DNA from: Klebsiella pneumoniae
Lineage (GTDB): Bacteria; Bacteroidota; Bacteroidia; Flavobacteriales; Flavobacteriaceae
DNA: 15,859 nucleotides
Assembly: GCA_943325355.2 (NCBI GenBank)
Contig: CALPPA020000009.1
Span: 1 to 15,859, forward strand
Reading direction: 5' to 3'
The notes beneath the pieces were generated by a model. It saw only the letters and a list, made by a program, of their open reading frames with translations. It did not search any database and had not been told where the DNA came from. This document shows positions 1 to 6,968 of this stretch, piece after piece. Made by a program: the position numbers and the translations under genes. Numbering within the stretch: position 1 is the stretch's first letter; every line of letters begins with the position of its first letter.

Positions 1-190
1 CTTCTCTGTCTAAATTATTCTCGATTGAACGACTCACATCAATACAATCTTGCAAAAGAACTCCATTATCTCCATCTAAGGAAACGATAATTTTAAAAGC
101 GTCCGTAATCGTCAAATCTATAAGAAAGATAGAAGGCTTTTCTATTAATCCCTCTGTTACCAAACTGTAAACTTTCTCTTTAAATGTCAT
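1..190 (-). CDS. rimP: Ribosome maturation factor RimP, N-terminal part
   Basis: Partial gene: 63 complete codons from the ATG at 190-188, running off the left edge of the window. The product begins [10 protein letters not shown] and contains [23 protein letters not shown] and [13 protein letters not shown]. This is the RimP N-terminal domain, with its [15 protein letters not shown] signature. RimP is a cytoplasmic factor that assists maturation of the 30S subunit. In many bacteria it heads the rimP-nusA-infB operon; the genes that would follow lie outside the window. The ATG is chosen because the family signature follows at normal spacing and an in-frame extension is not needed. A promoter and a terminator-like hairpin lie just upstream. 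Identity rests on recognition of the family pattern without alignment. Confidence 0.88.
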   Translation of the reverse strand, partial: MTFKEKVYSLVTEGLIEKPSIFLIDLTITDAFKIIVSLDGDNGVLLQDCIDVSRSIENNLDRE

Positions 191-227
191 AATTTTTATA
201 AAAAGAGGCACGCAATGCGTGCCTCAT
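180..227 (-). CDS. Candidate 15-codon leader ORF overlapping the rimP start
   Basis: An ATG at 227-225 opens a short frame encoding [15 protein letters not shown], with its TAA at 182-180. It passes through the whole leader hairpin and ends inside the first codons of rimP in a different frame. If translated, it would keep the hairpin open and bring ribosomes to the rimP start. There is no strong ribosome binding site, and the frame is short enough to arise by chance. I list it because of its exact position relative to the hairpin and the start codon. Confidence 0.22.
   Translation of the reverse strand: MRHALRASFYKNYDI
200..225 (-). terminator. Terminator-like hairpin in the rimP leader
   Basis: Perfect 9-bp arms, GAGGCACGC (205-213) and GCGTGCCTC (217-225), flank a three-base loop. 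Read on the minus strand, the stem is followed at once by five T residues (204-200), the form of an intrinsic terminator. No minus-strand gene lies upstream to be ended. The hairpin sits between the rimP promoter and the rimP ATG, only about 15 bases before the start codon. It therefore looks more like an attenuator or leader structure than an ordinary operon end. Confidence 0.6.
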
Positions 228-254
228 TATCTAGTTTTATATTAAATAACAGTG

Positions 255-285
255 CAAATATAGTGTTTTTTTTATAAATCAAAAA
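255..285 (-). promoter_or_regulatory. Promoter of the rimP operon
   Basis: On the minus strand a TTTTTG box (285-280) is followed after 17 bases by TATATTTG (262-255). This matches the Bacteroidota pattern TTG...TAnnTTTG. Transcription would begin near 250, giving a leader of about 60 bases that contains the hairpin at 205-225. Confidence 0.6.
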
Positions 286-370
286 TGATTGTTTTATGTT
301 AAAAAATTTTGTAAATTTATTCTCCCAAATTTTGTGTCCTTTTTTATTAAATAATTTAAAACTTTTAATT

Positions 371-1198
371 ATGAAACGGATTTTAGTGCCAACAGATTTT
401 TCAAAATATTCTGAGGAAGCCTTAAAAGTGGCAACTCAGATTGCCAGAAAAAATAACAGCGAAATTATTTTATTGCATATGCTAGAATTACCCCATCAAA
501 CTAGTGATGTTATGGGCGGTAGCGGTAAAAGCATTCCTGAAATCATGTATTATAAAAACAAAGCAATTAGCAATTTAGAAAAATTAATGGATGCTGACTT
601 TTTAAAAGGAACTAATGTTTTCGAAGCTATTGAGTTTAAAAAAGTAGCGGAGGGTATTATTGACGCTTCCGAAAAGAACAATGTTGACCTAATTGTAATG
701 GGATCTCACGGGACATCGGGATTCGATGAATTGATGGTTGGCTCGAATGCCGAAAAAGTGGTTCGTTTCTCAAGTATTCCTGTTTTAGTTGTAAAAAAAG
801 GAACAACTGAATTTAAAGCAAATAATTTTGTTTTTGCTTCAGATTTTTCAAAAGAAACAAAAAAACCTTTCCGAAAGATGATTGAATTTGCAAAAATTTT
901 CGATTCCAATTTGTATTTAGTAATGATATGCACACCCAATAGTTTTAAAACAACCCACAATGCAGAAAAAATTATGCGCAATTTTGTAGCTAATTTTGAT
1001 ATTGAAAACTACTCCTCCCAAATTTATAATGACACTAATATAGAAAATGGAATTGTTAATTTTGCCGAAAGTGTCGATGCAGATTTAATTGGAATATGCA
1101 CGCATGGCAGAACTGGATTAGCGCATTTTTTTAATGGAAGCATAGGCGAAGACATTGTAAATCATGCTATAAAACCTATAATAACTTTCAAGATATAA
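371..1198 (+). CDS. Tandem-domain universal stress protein (UspA family)
   Basis: A 275-residue cytoplasmic protein made of two UspA domains, roughly residues 1-142 and 150-275. The first begins MKRILVPTDFS and carries the full nucleotide-binding signature G-2x-G-9x-G-S (G111, G114, G124, S125). The second begins FVFASDFS and keeps THG..TGL..FFNGS, but its first glycine is Cys243, so its ATP binding may be weaker. Such proteins bind ATP and act in stress or nutrient-limitation responses; the partner here is unknown. The frame is open upstream to an ATG at 296, but that extra segment is hydrophobic and unlike the family, while the ATG at 371 places the first beta strand correctly. AAATTTTG at 327-334 is a weak -7 candidate. 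The gene ends at the bidirectional terminator at 1274-1304. It stands alone, divergent from rimP. Confidence 0.88.
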   Translation: MKRILVPTDFSKYSEEALKVATQIARKNNSEIILLHMLELPHQTSDVMGGSGKSIPEIMYYKNKAISNLEKLMDADFLKGTNVFEAIEFKKVAEGIIDASEKNNVDLIVMGSHGTSGFDELMVGSNAEKVVRFSSIPVLVVKKGTTEFKANNFVFASDFSKETKKPFRKMIEFAKIFDSNLYLVMICTPNSFKTTHNAEKIMRNFVANFDIENYSSQIYNDTNIENGIVNFAESVDADLIGICTHGRTGLAHFFNGSIGEDIVNHAIKPIITFKI

Positions 1199-1273
1199 CC
1201 TACAAATGATATAAAAAACTTCGAAAAAATACCATTAAATAAATGAAAACGACATAGTTGATAATTTTGTATA

Positions 1274-1304
1274 AAAAAACCTCTCATTGTTTGAGAGGTT
1301 TTTT
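1274..1304. terminator. Bidirectional terminator between usp and tRNA-Gln
   Basis: A perfect 13-bp inverted repeat (1274-1286 and 1292-1304) with the core CCTCTCA/TGAGAGG and a five-base loop TTGTT. A-runs on one flank and T-runs on the other give a U-tract in both directions. It can end the universal stress protein transcript on the plus strand and the tRNA-Gln transcript on the minus strand, where it starts two bases past the tRNA 3' end. Confidence 0.85.
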
Positions 1305-1305
1305 G

Positions 1306-1376
1306 TTGGTCTACTAGGACTCGAACCTAGAAAGACTGCACCAAAAACAGTTGTGTTACCATTACACCATAGACCA
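1306..1376 (-). tRNA. tRNA-Gln (anticodon TTG)
   Basis: A 71-base cloverleaf on the minus strand. The acceptor arms TGGTCTA and TAGACCA pair fully, with an A discriminator at 1306. The D stem is GTGT/ACAC. The anticodon stem is ACTGT/GCAGT (one T-G wobble) around the loop TTTTGGT, giving anticodon TTG, which reads CAA. The T arm is CTAGG-TTCGAGT-CCTAG. CCA is not encoded, so it must be added after transcription. A good promoter lies about 25 bases upstream and a strong terminator follows directly, so this looks like a single-gene transcription unit. Confidence 0.95.
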
Positions 1377-1399
1377 ATTCCATTGCTGTTAAGCGAGTG

Positions 1400-1430
1400 C
1401 AAATTTAATACAATTTTTAGTTTCCACAAA
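1400..1430 (-). promoter_or_regulatory. Promoter of tRNA-Gln
   Basis: On the minus strand TTTG (1430-1427), a spacer of exactly 19 bases, and TAAATTTG (1407-1400). This is a full match to the Bacteroidota housekeeping promoter. Transcription would start near 1395, about 20 bases before the mature tRNA 5' end at 1376. Confidence 0.75.
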
Positions 1431-1761
1431 TTTTTATTCCTTTTTATCAAAAAACTTTTCCTTTTCTCAGATAGTTTGTAGCGTTTTTTTACACTTTGCA
1501 TCTCCGTTTATTGCGTTGCTATTTATTTAAAGTGTAAATAAATCTCTGAAGTAGTTGTGTTTATAAAGTATGTTTCAACTTTCACACGAAAAGTTTAAGA
1601 AGCAAATTGGCCTATTTCGCATTAGAGTATTTATTCAACTTTACGTTTGTGAATTTGTTTGAAAAGTTAGTGAGATCTTCTCTTTACTTTAACGATTTGA
1701 AAATTCCTGGTTGTTTACTAATTTTTCTTTTTTAATTAGTGTTTAAATTTTGAAATTAAAC
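1431..1761. other. Gene-free intergenic stretch with an inverted repeat
   Basis: I see no convincing gene here. It is A/T-rich with short unrelated frames. Two structures stand out. A perfect 10-bp inverted repeat, TTTACACTTT (1488-1497) and AAAGTGTAAA (1529-1538), encloses 31 bases. A pair of degenerate units follows, each starting TTCAACTTT (1574 and 1634) and ending GAAAAGTT (1588 and 1661). TACGTTTG at 1642-1649 resembles a -7 box but has no -33 partner at normal spacing. A small RNA cannot be excluded. Confidence 0.35.
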
Positions 1762-1795
1762 AAAAAAATGAGGTTTTATAAACCTCATTTTTTTT
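1762..1795. terminator. Terminator after the cytochrome c gene
   Basis: A perfect 15-bp inverted repeat (1762-1776 and 1780-1794) with core ATGAGGTTT/AAACCTCAT and a three-base loop, flanked by A-run and T-run on opposite sides. On the minus strand it lies about 40 bases after the cytochrome stop codon and ends in seven T residues. The symmetry would let it work in both directions. Confidence 0.8.
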
Positions 1796-1833
1796 GACTT
1801 ACTCAGTTTATATATTAGTACAAGGTAATATCA

Positions 1834-2247
1834 TCACTTTTTCTTAAAAGTCCGAATGTAGTTTACAATATCCCACCGCTGATCATTGGTTATATCTGTT
1901 AATGGCATAGGTCGTCTTGCTTCTGATATTTTCCAGAACAATTCTCCGTCTGTTTGTTTCTGGATTACATCAGAACCTAAATCCGTTATTTCTTTGGAAA
2001 CTTTCTCTGACTTTATACCATCGCCATTGCCGTCTTTCCCGTGACAACGAATACAATCTAGCTGATAAGAATGTTTTCCTCTTTCTAGGGAGAATTCATC
2101 TGCAGGAAATGGATTTTTCATTTTCACAGCAGTTTTGGGGGCTTTCATTGGGGCTTCGTGTTGGGCAAAACCAGTAGAGGCATAAAATAATGCAACTACA
2201 ATGAACGCTAATTTTAAAACGATTTGTCTAGGATTCTTGTTTTTCAT
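1834..2247 (-). CDS. Secreted class I cytochrome c
   Basis: A 137-residue protein. Residues 1-28 are a Sec signal peptide: a basic start (KNKNPRQ), a hydrophobic core (LAFIVVALFYA), then GFA before Q29. The mature part contains one CIRCH haem-attachment site (residues 65-69) followed by GKDGNGDG, and a likely axial Met114 in RRPMP. This is the layout of small monohaem class I cytochromes that carry electrons in the periplasm. The haem would be attached covalently after export. The gene is monocistronic, with a terminator behind it and the -7 box TAAATTTG at 2303-2296. There is no oxidase or dehydrogenase gene beside it, so its redox partner cannot be named from context. The family call is firm; the specific role is open. 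Confidence 0.87.
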   Translation of the reverse strand: MKNKNPRQIVLKLAFIVVALFYASTGFAQHEAPMKAPKTAVKMKNPFPADEFSLERGKHSYQLDCIRCHGKDGNGDGIKSEKVSKEITDLGSDVIQKQTDGELFWKISEARRPMPLTDITNDQRWDIVNYIRTFKKK

Positions 2248-2295
2248 AAAACTATATATTAAAAAAAATTAAAATAAAAACCTTGAAATAACACT

Positions 2296-2303
2296 CAAAT
2301 TTA
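2296..2303 (-). promoter_or_regulatory. Candidate -7 box for the cytochrome c gene
   Basis: TAAATTTG on the minus strand, about 50 bases upstream of the cytochrome c start, matches TAnnTTTG. I could not find a convincing TTG at the usual 19-base distance, so the promoter is only half supported. Confidence 0.4.
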
Positions 2304-2570
2304 CTCAATATATTGAATACTAGCATCATAAAAACAAAGATTTTTCGCAATAATTTTACAAATAAATTTCTGAGTTTGAAGCCCAGCAATTGTTGATAGA
2401 GACGAACAAAAAAGAGCATAATTAATTACATTCCTACTGAAAAAAAGGAATCCAGATAGATTTTAGAACTATAATGATATGTTTTTAGAAATTATTGTTA
2501 ATGCTCGTGTCGTTAAATAAAAAAACATTTTCTTTGTATCTTAAAAAAAATTAAATTTTAGTTTCTAAAC
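2304..2570. other. Intergenic region before the DUF2723 gene
   Basis: Together with 2248-2303 this is 323 bases between divergent genes. No gene is visible. A weak hairpin ATTCC/GGAAT lies around 2430-2455. TTTCTTTG at 2529-2536 is one base away from a -7 box and sits about 35 bases before the DUF2723 start, but I see no clear -33 element. The last 50 bases are A/T-rich with no Shine-Dalgarno sequence. Confidence 0.3.
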
Positions 2571-5500
2571 ATGGTGACATTCAATTTCAATAAATGGAAT
2601 ACGATTACTGGCTGGTTCGCATTTACAATCGCTTTAATCACATATACACTTACCGTTGAACCTACAATGAGTTTTTGGGATTGTGGTGAATATATTGCAA
2701 CTTCAGCAAAACTTCAGGTTGGACATCCGCCGGGTGCTCCATTATTCCAAATGATTGGTGCTTTTTTCGCAATGTTTGCAATTGATGATAAACATATTGC
2801 ATTAATGGTGAATATGATGTCCGTTTTTTCGAGTGCTTTTACCATTTTATTTATGTTTTGGTCATCATCGATGATTTTGAAAAAGATAATATCACAATAT
2901 TCCGATTTAAATAAAAATAATTCCATAGCAATTCTTGGCAGTTCTTTTGTGGGTGCTTTGGCTTATACTTTTTCAGACAGTTTTTGGTCAAGCGCAGTTG
3001 AAGCCGAAGTTTATGCAATGGCTTCTTTGTTTATAGCTTTGCTTTTTTGGTTGGGTTTACGCTGGGAACAAGATATGGATTCACCAAGAGGAAATCGATG
3101 GTTATTGATTATTTCGCTGGTGGTTGGGCTTACCTTTGGCGTCCATTTTATGGCATTATTAACCATTCCGGCCATAGGATTTCTTTACTTTTTTAAACAT
3201 TATAAAGAAGTGACTATTAAAAACTTTATCATTGCCAATGTTGTTGTTGTAGCCATATTGCTTTTTATTTTCAAACTACTTTTGCCTTTAACGATGGCTT
3301 TCTTTGGTAAAACCGAAGTTTTTATGGTCAATAGTTTAGGATTGCCTTTTGACTCTGGGACTATTTTTGTGGTGCTACTTCTCATTGCTTTCTTTTATTT
3401 TAGCTTAAACTACACTCATAAAAAAGGCCTTGTTAAATATAACACTATGATATTATGCATTTTATTTATTTTGATAGGTTTTTCAACTTGGATGATGTTG
3501 CCTATTCGTGCCAATGCAAATACCGTGATTAACGAAAACAAACCTTCGGATGCAAGGGAAGTTTTGGCCTATTACAACAGGGAACAATATGGCTCAAATC
3601 CATTGTTTTACGGTCCACAATACACAGAAGCTTTTGCTGGTTTAGATAAAAACAATCCATACTTAGATAAGGCTCCCAACTACGAAAGAAATTATAAAAC
3701 AGGAAAATATGATATTGTAAATAATTTCAAAAATGCAGAGCAAAATAGTGACAACGACCAAAAAACCATTTTACCAAGACTGTGGAGCGCTGAAAATATC
3801 GAAAACTACATCAATTTTACAAATCCTCCAAAATTTAGATTAAATCCGAATTATCCTTACGAAGACGATTTACAAAAATACGGCGTTGATCCCAGCCAAC
3901 TTTCTGAGGAAGATTACAACAAAGCCATAGCGCAGTTACAAGGTGAAATCGAAAAAATTGTGACAGAATTCCGACAAGCTTATGCTCAGAAACAAATTGA
4001 CAATGAAGGTTATATTAAATTCCTGAAAAGCTATAGTGATTATTTAATTGTTGAAAAACCTGCAACCACCGACAATTTGCGTTTTATGGTGGAGTACCAA
4101 TTTGGCTATATGTATTTCAGGTATCTAATGTGGAATTTTGTTGGCCGACAAAACGACATTCAAGGAAGGTATGATTATCAAGACGGCAATTGGCTTAGTG
4201 GAATTCCTTTTATCGATGAATTGCACTTAGGTTCTCAACAAAATTTACCTTCGGATGTGTTGAATAATAAAGGGCGAAATGTGTATTTCTTTTTACCCCT
4301 TATTTTAGGACTCATCGGAATAATGTATCACGCTAGCAGAGATCGAAAAAGTTTCTACGTGCTTTTGATTCTTTTCTTGTTTTTGGGAATTGCTTTAAAG
4401 ATTTACCTCAACGAAAGGCCTTTTGAACCTAGAGAAAGAGATTATGCATTGGTAGGTTCTTTTTATGTATTTGCTATTTGGATAGGTTTTGGAGTATATT
4501 CATTATATGAAAGTGCTCGCAACTACTTAGCCCCAAAAATAGCCGGACCAATACTTATTGCTGGAAGTTTATTAGCAGTTCCTGTTTTAATGGCATACCA
4601 AAACTGGGATGACCACGATCGTTCTGACAAATATACTGCAACAGCATTGGCGAAAGCCTATTTAGAATCTTGTGATCCAAATGCGATTTTATTTACCATT
4701 GGTGACAACGACACATTCCCACTTTGGTATGCCCAAGAAATTGAACACGTAAGGACTGATGTTAAAATTGTAAATACGAGTCTTTTTATGACGGATTGGT
4801 ATATTGACCAAATGAAAACTAAAACCTACGAATCTAATCCTTTGCCGATTTCTTTTACTCATAATGAATATGTGGGTGATAAACTCGATTATGTGGCACA
4901 TATACCAAAAACAGATAGCCGTTGGGATATTAAAGATTTTATAAATTTTATAAAAAATCCAAATTCAACTGTTGAAATGCAAAATGGGCAAACCATTCAT
5001 TTTTATCCAACGAATAAAATCAGGATTCCTATTGATAAGAACACTATTATCAAGAATAAAGTAATGTCTTCAAAATTTAACGATTCTATTGTACCATACA
5101 TTGACCTAGACATCAAAGGAAATGCATTATACAAAAACAGACTAATGATGCTTGACTTAATCGCCAACAATAACTGGAAAAGACCGGTTTATTTTAGTCC
5201 AGGAGCTTTTGACGATGAAGACTATTTGTGGATGAAAAACTATCTTCAACTGGAAGGAATGATCTATAAATTAGTGCCGATACAAACAAAAATAGACAAA
5301 GACACGAACCCAATGGATATGGGAGGGCTTGATGCTGATAAAATGTATTCTATTGTAATGAAATGGGATTGGGGCAATAGCTATGGAGACATTTATCACG
5401 ATCCTGAAACAAGAAAAAATAGTATTTCGTATCGTTCAGTTCTATCAAGATTAATGGATAAGTTGATTGCCGAAGGAAAACTGGACAAGGCGAAAAACGT

Positions 5501-5843
5501 CATTAACCTAGCCATTACTAAAATGCCAATAGAAAAATTTGGTTATTATTCTATGGTAGAGCCTTTTGCTAGAGGCTATTATGAAGTTGGCGAAAAAGCA
5601 AAAGCTCAAGAACTCCTTGCAAAATTAATAGGTAAATACCAAGAAAACTTGAATTATTACGGCACTTTACCTTCCTCCGATCAAGTTGATTTAGCCGTTG
5701 ATATAATTACTGATATTGAACGTTACAGAAGTTTATTGCAAGTAATGAAAGAAAGTGGCGACATTTCGTTTTACAATAAAAATAGAGCGCCATTCAATAC
5801 TTATATTAAAATTTTTGACCGTTTTGGTAGAGATAGAGAATAA
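2571..5843 (+). CDS. DUF2723 multi-pass membrane protein, TMEM260-like GT-C candidate
   Basis: A 1090-residue integral membrane protein typical in size for Bacteroidota DUF2723 proteins. The first membrane segment (about 13-30) leads into VEPTMSFWDCGEYIA, with acidic residues D37 and E40 in the first external loop, as expected for a GT-C glycosyltransferase. HPPGAP (52-57), SAVEAEVYA (141-149) and GVHFMALL (190-197) follow, then further hydrophobic segments to about residue 330. A soluble insert comes next. A second membrane cluster contains ERPFEPRERDYALVGSFY, and then a large extracytoplasmic domain with GDNDTFPLWYAQE. The last 130 residues (from about 960) look helical and TPR-like. The animal homologue TMEM260 is a protein O-mannosyltransferase, so transfer of a sugar from a lipid-linked donor to proteins is a reasonable guess, not proven here. 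A terminator separates it from the deacetylase gene. Confidence 0.82.
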   Translation: MVTFNFNKWNTITGWFAFTIALITYTLTVEPTMSFWDCGEYIATSAKLQVGHPPGAPLFQMIGAFFAMFAIDDKHIALMVNMMSVFSSAFTILFMFWSSSMILKKIISQYSDLNKNNSIAILGSSFVGALAYTFSDSFWSSAVEAEVYAMASLFIALLFWLGLRWEQDMDSPRGNRWLLIISLVVGLTFGVHFMALLTIPAIGFLYFFKHYKEVTIKNFIIANVVVVAILLFIFKLLLPLTMAFFGKTEVFMVNSLGLPFDSGTIFVVLLLIAFFYFSLNYTHKKGLVKYNTMILCILFILIGFSTWMMLPIRANANTVINENKPSDAREVLAYYNREQYGSNPLFYGPQYTEAFAGLDKNNPYLDKAPNYERNYKTGKYDIVNNFKNAEQNSDNDQKTILPRLWSAENIENYINFTNPPKFRLNPNYPYEDDLQKYGVDPSQLSEEDYNKAIAQLQGEIEKIVTEFRQAYAQKQIDNEGYIKFLKSYSDYLIVEKPATTDNLRFMVEYQFGYMYFRYLMWNFVGRQNDIQGRYDYQDGNWLSGIPFIDELHLGSQQNLPSDVLNNKGRNVYFFLPLILGLIGIMYHASRDRKSFYVLLILFLFLGIALKIYLNERPFEPRERDYALVGSFYVFAIWIGFGVYSLYESARNYLAPKIAGPILIAGSLLAVPVLMAYQNWDDHDRSDKYTATALAKAYLESCDPNAILFTIGDNDTFPLWYAQEIEHVRTDVKIVNTSLFMTDWYIDQMKTKTYESNPLPISFTHNEYVGDKLDYVAHIPKTDSRWDIKDFINFIKNPNSTVEMQNGQTIHFYPTNKIRIPIDKNTIIKNKVMSSKFNDSIVPYIDLDIKGNALYKNRLMMLDLIANNNWKRPVYFSPGAFDDEDYLWMKNYLQLEGMIYKLVPIQTKIDKDTNPMDMGGLDADKMYSIVMKWDWGNSYGDIYHDPETRKNSISYRSVLSRLMDKLIAEGKLDKAKNVINLAITKMPIEKFGYYSMVEPFARGYYEVGEKAKAQELLAKLIGKYQENLNYYGTLPSSDQVDLAVDIITDIERYRSLLQVMKESGDISFYNKNRAPFNTYIKIFDRFGRDRE

Positions 5844-5866
5844 AAATTAAAAAATATGAAAATTAG

Positions 5867-5906
5867 AAAATGTAGCGCTGTTGAAAAATGCCGCTACATT
5901 TTTTGT
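5867..5906 (+). terminator. Terminator after the DUF2723 gene
   Basis: Perfect 11-bp arms AAAATGTAGCG (5867-5877) and CGCTACATTTT (5892-5902) around a 14-base loop, followed by a T-rich tail. It lies 24 bases past the DUF2723 stop codon and 24 bases before the deacetylase start. The deacetylase therefore either has its own unrecognised promoter or depends on readthrough. Confidence 0.75.
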
Positions 5907-5929
5907 TTTAATGTGTAAAATCTTGAATT

Positions 5930-6601
5930 ATGAGTTTCTATTGGATAAAGACAAACGCACTCATTAAAAAAATATTCTCAAATTATGTTTGGGATGTATC
6001 CAATACAGAAAACAAAATCTACCTCACTTTTGACGATGGCCCAACCCCAGAAATAACAGAATGGGTTCTCGAAGAATTAAAAAAGCACAATGCCAAAGCC
6101 ACTTTTTTCTGCATTGGCAACAACATTGAAAAATATCCTGATGTTTTCGAAAAAGTAATCAACGAAGGCCATTCCATCGGGAATCACACATTCAATCATT
6201 TAAACGGTTGGAAAACTGCTACTGAAGACTATTTAGAGAATACAAAATTATGTGAAGAACAAATTCTTAAATCTAACCCGAGCAACAGCGAACTGGCGAA
6301 GCAAATCTACAATCTGAAATCTGCAATCTTTCGTCCTCCATATGGCAAAATAAAACTATCGCAATCTAAAAAACTACGTCAATTAGGCTACAAGATAATA
6401 ATGTGGGATGTTTTGAGTGCTGATTTTGACACTTCAATTTCTAAGGAAAAATGTCTCAATAATGTGATAAAAAACACAAAATCCGGAAGTATAATTGTTT
6501 TTCACGACAGTGTAAAAGCATTTGCAAACCTAGAATATTCTTTGCCTAAAGCATTAAAATATTGGGCAGCAAAAGGATTTATTTTTGAAAGACTGGATTA
6601 A
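5930..6601 (+). CDS. Polysaccharide deacetylase (NodB homology domain, CE4)
   Basis: A 223-residue protein that is almost entirely one NodB domain. All five catalytic motifs are visible. TFDDGP (33-38) holds the catalytic base and a metal ligand (D35, D36). NHTFNH (85-90) holds metal-binding H86 and H90. RPPYG is at 135-139. WDV...D is at 159-165. FHDS (191-194) holds H192. The enzymes remove acetyl groups from N-acetylated sugars, usually in peptidoglycan, chitin-like polymers or exopolysaccharides, using a divalent metal. No cleavable signal peptide is evident, only a mildly hydrophobic start, so export is uncertain. The substrate cannot be read from sequence. It follows the DUF2723 gene on the same strand, which hints at envelope glycan work. 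Its stop codon overlaps that of the convergent thioredoxin-like gene. Confidence 0.88.
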   Translation: MSFYWIKTNALIKKIFSNYVWDVSNTENKIYLTFDDGPTPEITEWVLEELKKHNAKATFFCIGNNIEKYPDVFEKVINEGHSIGNHTFNHLNGWKTATEDYLENTKLCEEQILKSNPSNSELAKQIYNLKSAIFRPPYGKIKLSQSKKLRQLGYKIIMWDVLSADFDTSISKEKCLNNVIKNTKSGSIIVFHDSVKAFANLEYSLPKALKYWAAKGFIFERLD

Positions 6602-6894
6602 AGATGTTCTTGAACTAAACCAATTATGGTATTGGCATCCAATTCACCGGATTGTCTCCAGATCATTTGACCTTCTTTATAAATCATTAATGTGGGAAGT
6701 CCCTTGATACGAAGCGCATCAGCTAGTTCTTGATTTTTATCAACATCAATTTTTATTACTTTTGCCTTATCTCCAAGAGCAGCGGCAACATCCCTAATTA
6801 CGGGATGCATCAAGATAGATGATTCATTCCAATCTGTGTAAAAATCGATTAACACAGGAACTTGTGTGCTTATAAGTTCTCCAAATTTTGACAT
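6598..6894 (-). CDS. Thioredoxin-fold protein lacking the active-site cysteines
   Basis: A 98-residue protein with the full thioredoxin layout: VLIDFYTDW (beta strand and Trp22), HPVIRD, KVIKIDVDKN, then IKGLPTLMIYKEG with the cis-proline P67, and a final helix. Where thioredoxin has WCGPC, this protein reads WNESS (22-26), so the cysteines are replaced by N23 and S26. There is no cysteine anywhere in the protein. It cannot do dithiol exchange and more likely acts as a binding or chaperone-like protein. It has no signal peptide, so it is cytoplasmic. It lies 74 bases behind the metallophosphoesterase on the same strand, with its own possible promoter, and overlaps the deacetylase stop by four bases (TTAA). 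Confidence 0.82.
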   Translation of the reverse strand: MSKFGELISTQVPVLIDFYTDWNESSILMHPVIRDVAAALGDKAKVIKIDVDKNQELADALRIKGLPTLMIYKEGQMIWRQSGELDANTIIGLVQEHL

Positions 6895-6946
6895 AAAACC
6901 AACGAATTTAATTTTCTAAATCTATTGTGCAGCGCTATTTATTTTA

Positions 6947-6954
6947 CAAATGTA
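6947..6954 (-). promoter_or_regulatory. Candidate -7 box for the thioredoxin-like gene
   Basis: TACATTTG on the minus strand matches TAnnTTTG and lies between the metallophosphoesterase stop and the thioredoxin-like ATG, giving a leader of about 50 bases. No clear TTG is present 19 bases upstream; that region would fall in the end of the metallophosphoesterase gene. The small gene may therefore be expressed both by readthrough and on its own. Confidence 0.4.
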
Positions 6955-6968
6955 GCATTTTAAACGAA

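Noticed and set aside
296..370. N-terminal extension of the universal stress protein from an ATG at 296
   Set aside because: The extra 25 residues are hydrophobic and lie before the canonical first strand MKRILVPTDF; the ATG at 371 fits the family.
1235..1501. 88-residue minus-strand reading frame across the tRNA-Gln region
   Set aside because: It overlaps the complete tRNA gene and its terminator and has no protein-like character; the tRNA explains the sequence.
5856..5918. 20-codon cysteine-rich frame starting MKIRKCSAV downstream of the DUF2723 gene
   Set aside because: It is formed almost wholly by the arms and loop of the terminator hairpin at 5867-5902, so it is best explained as a by-product of that structure.
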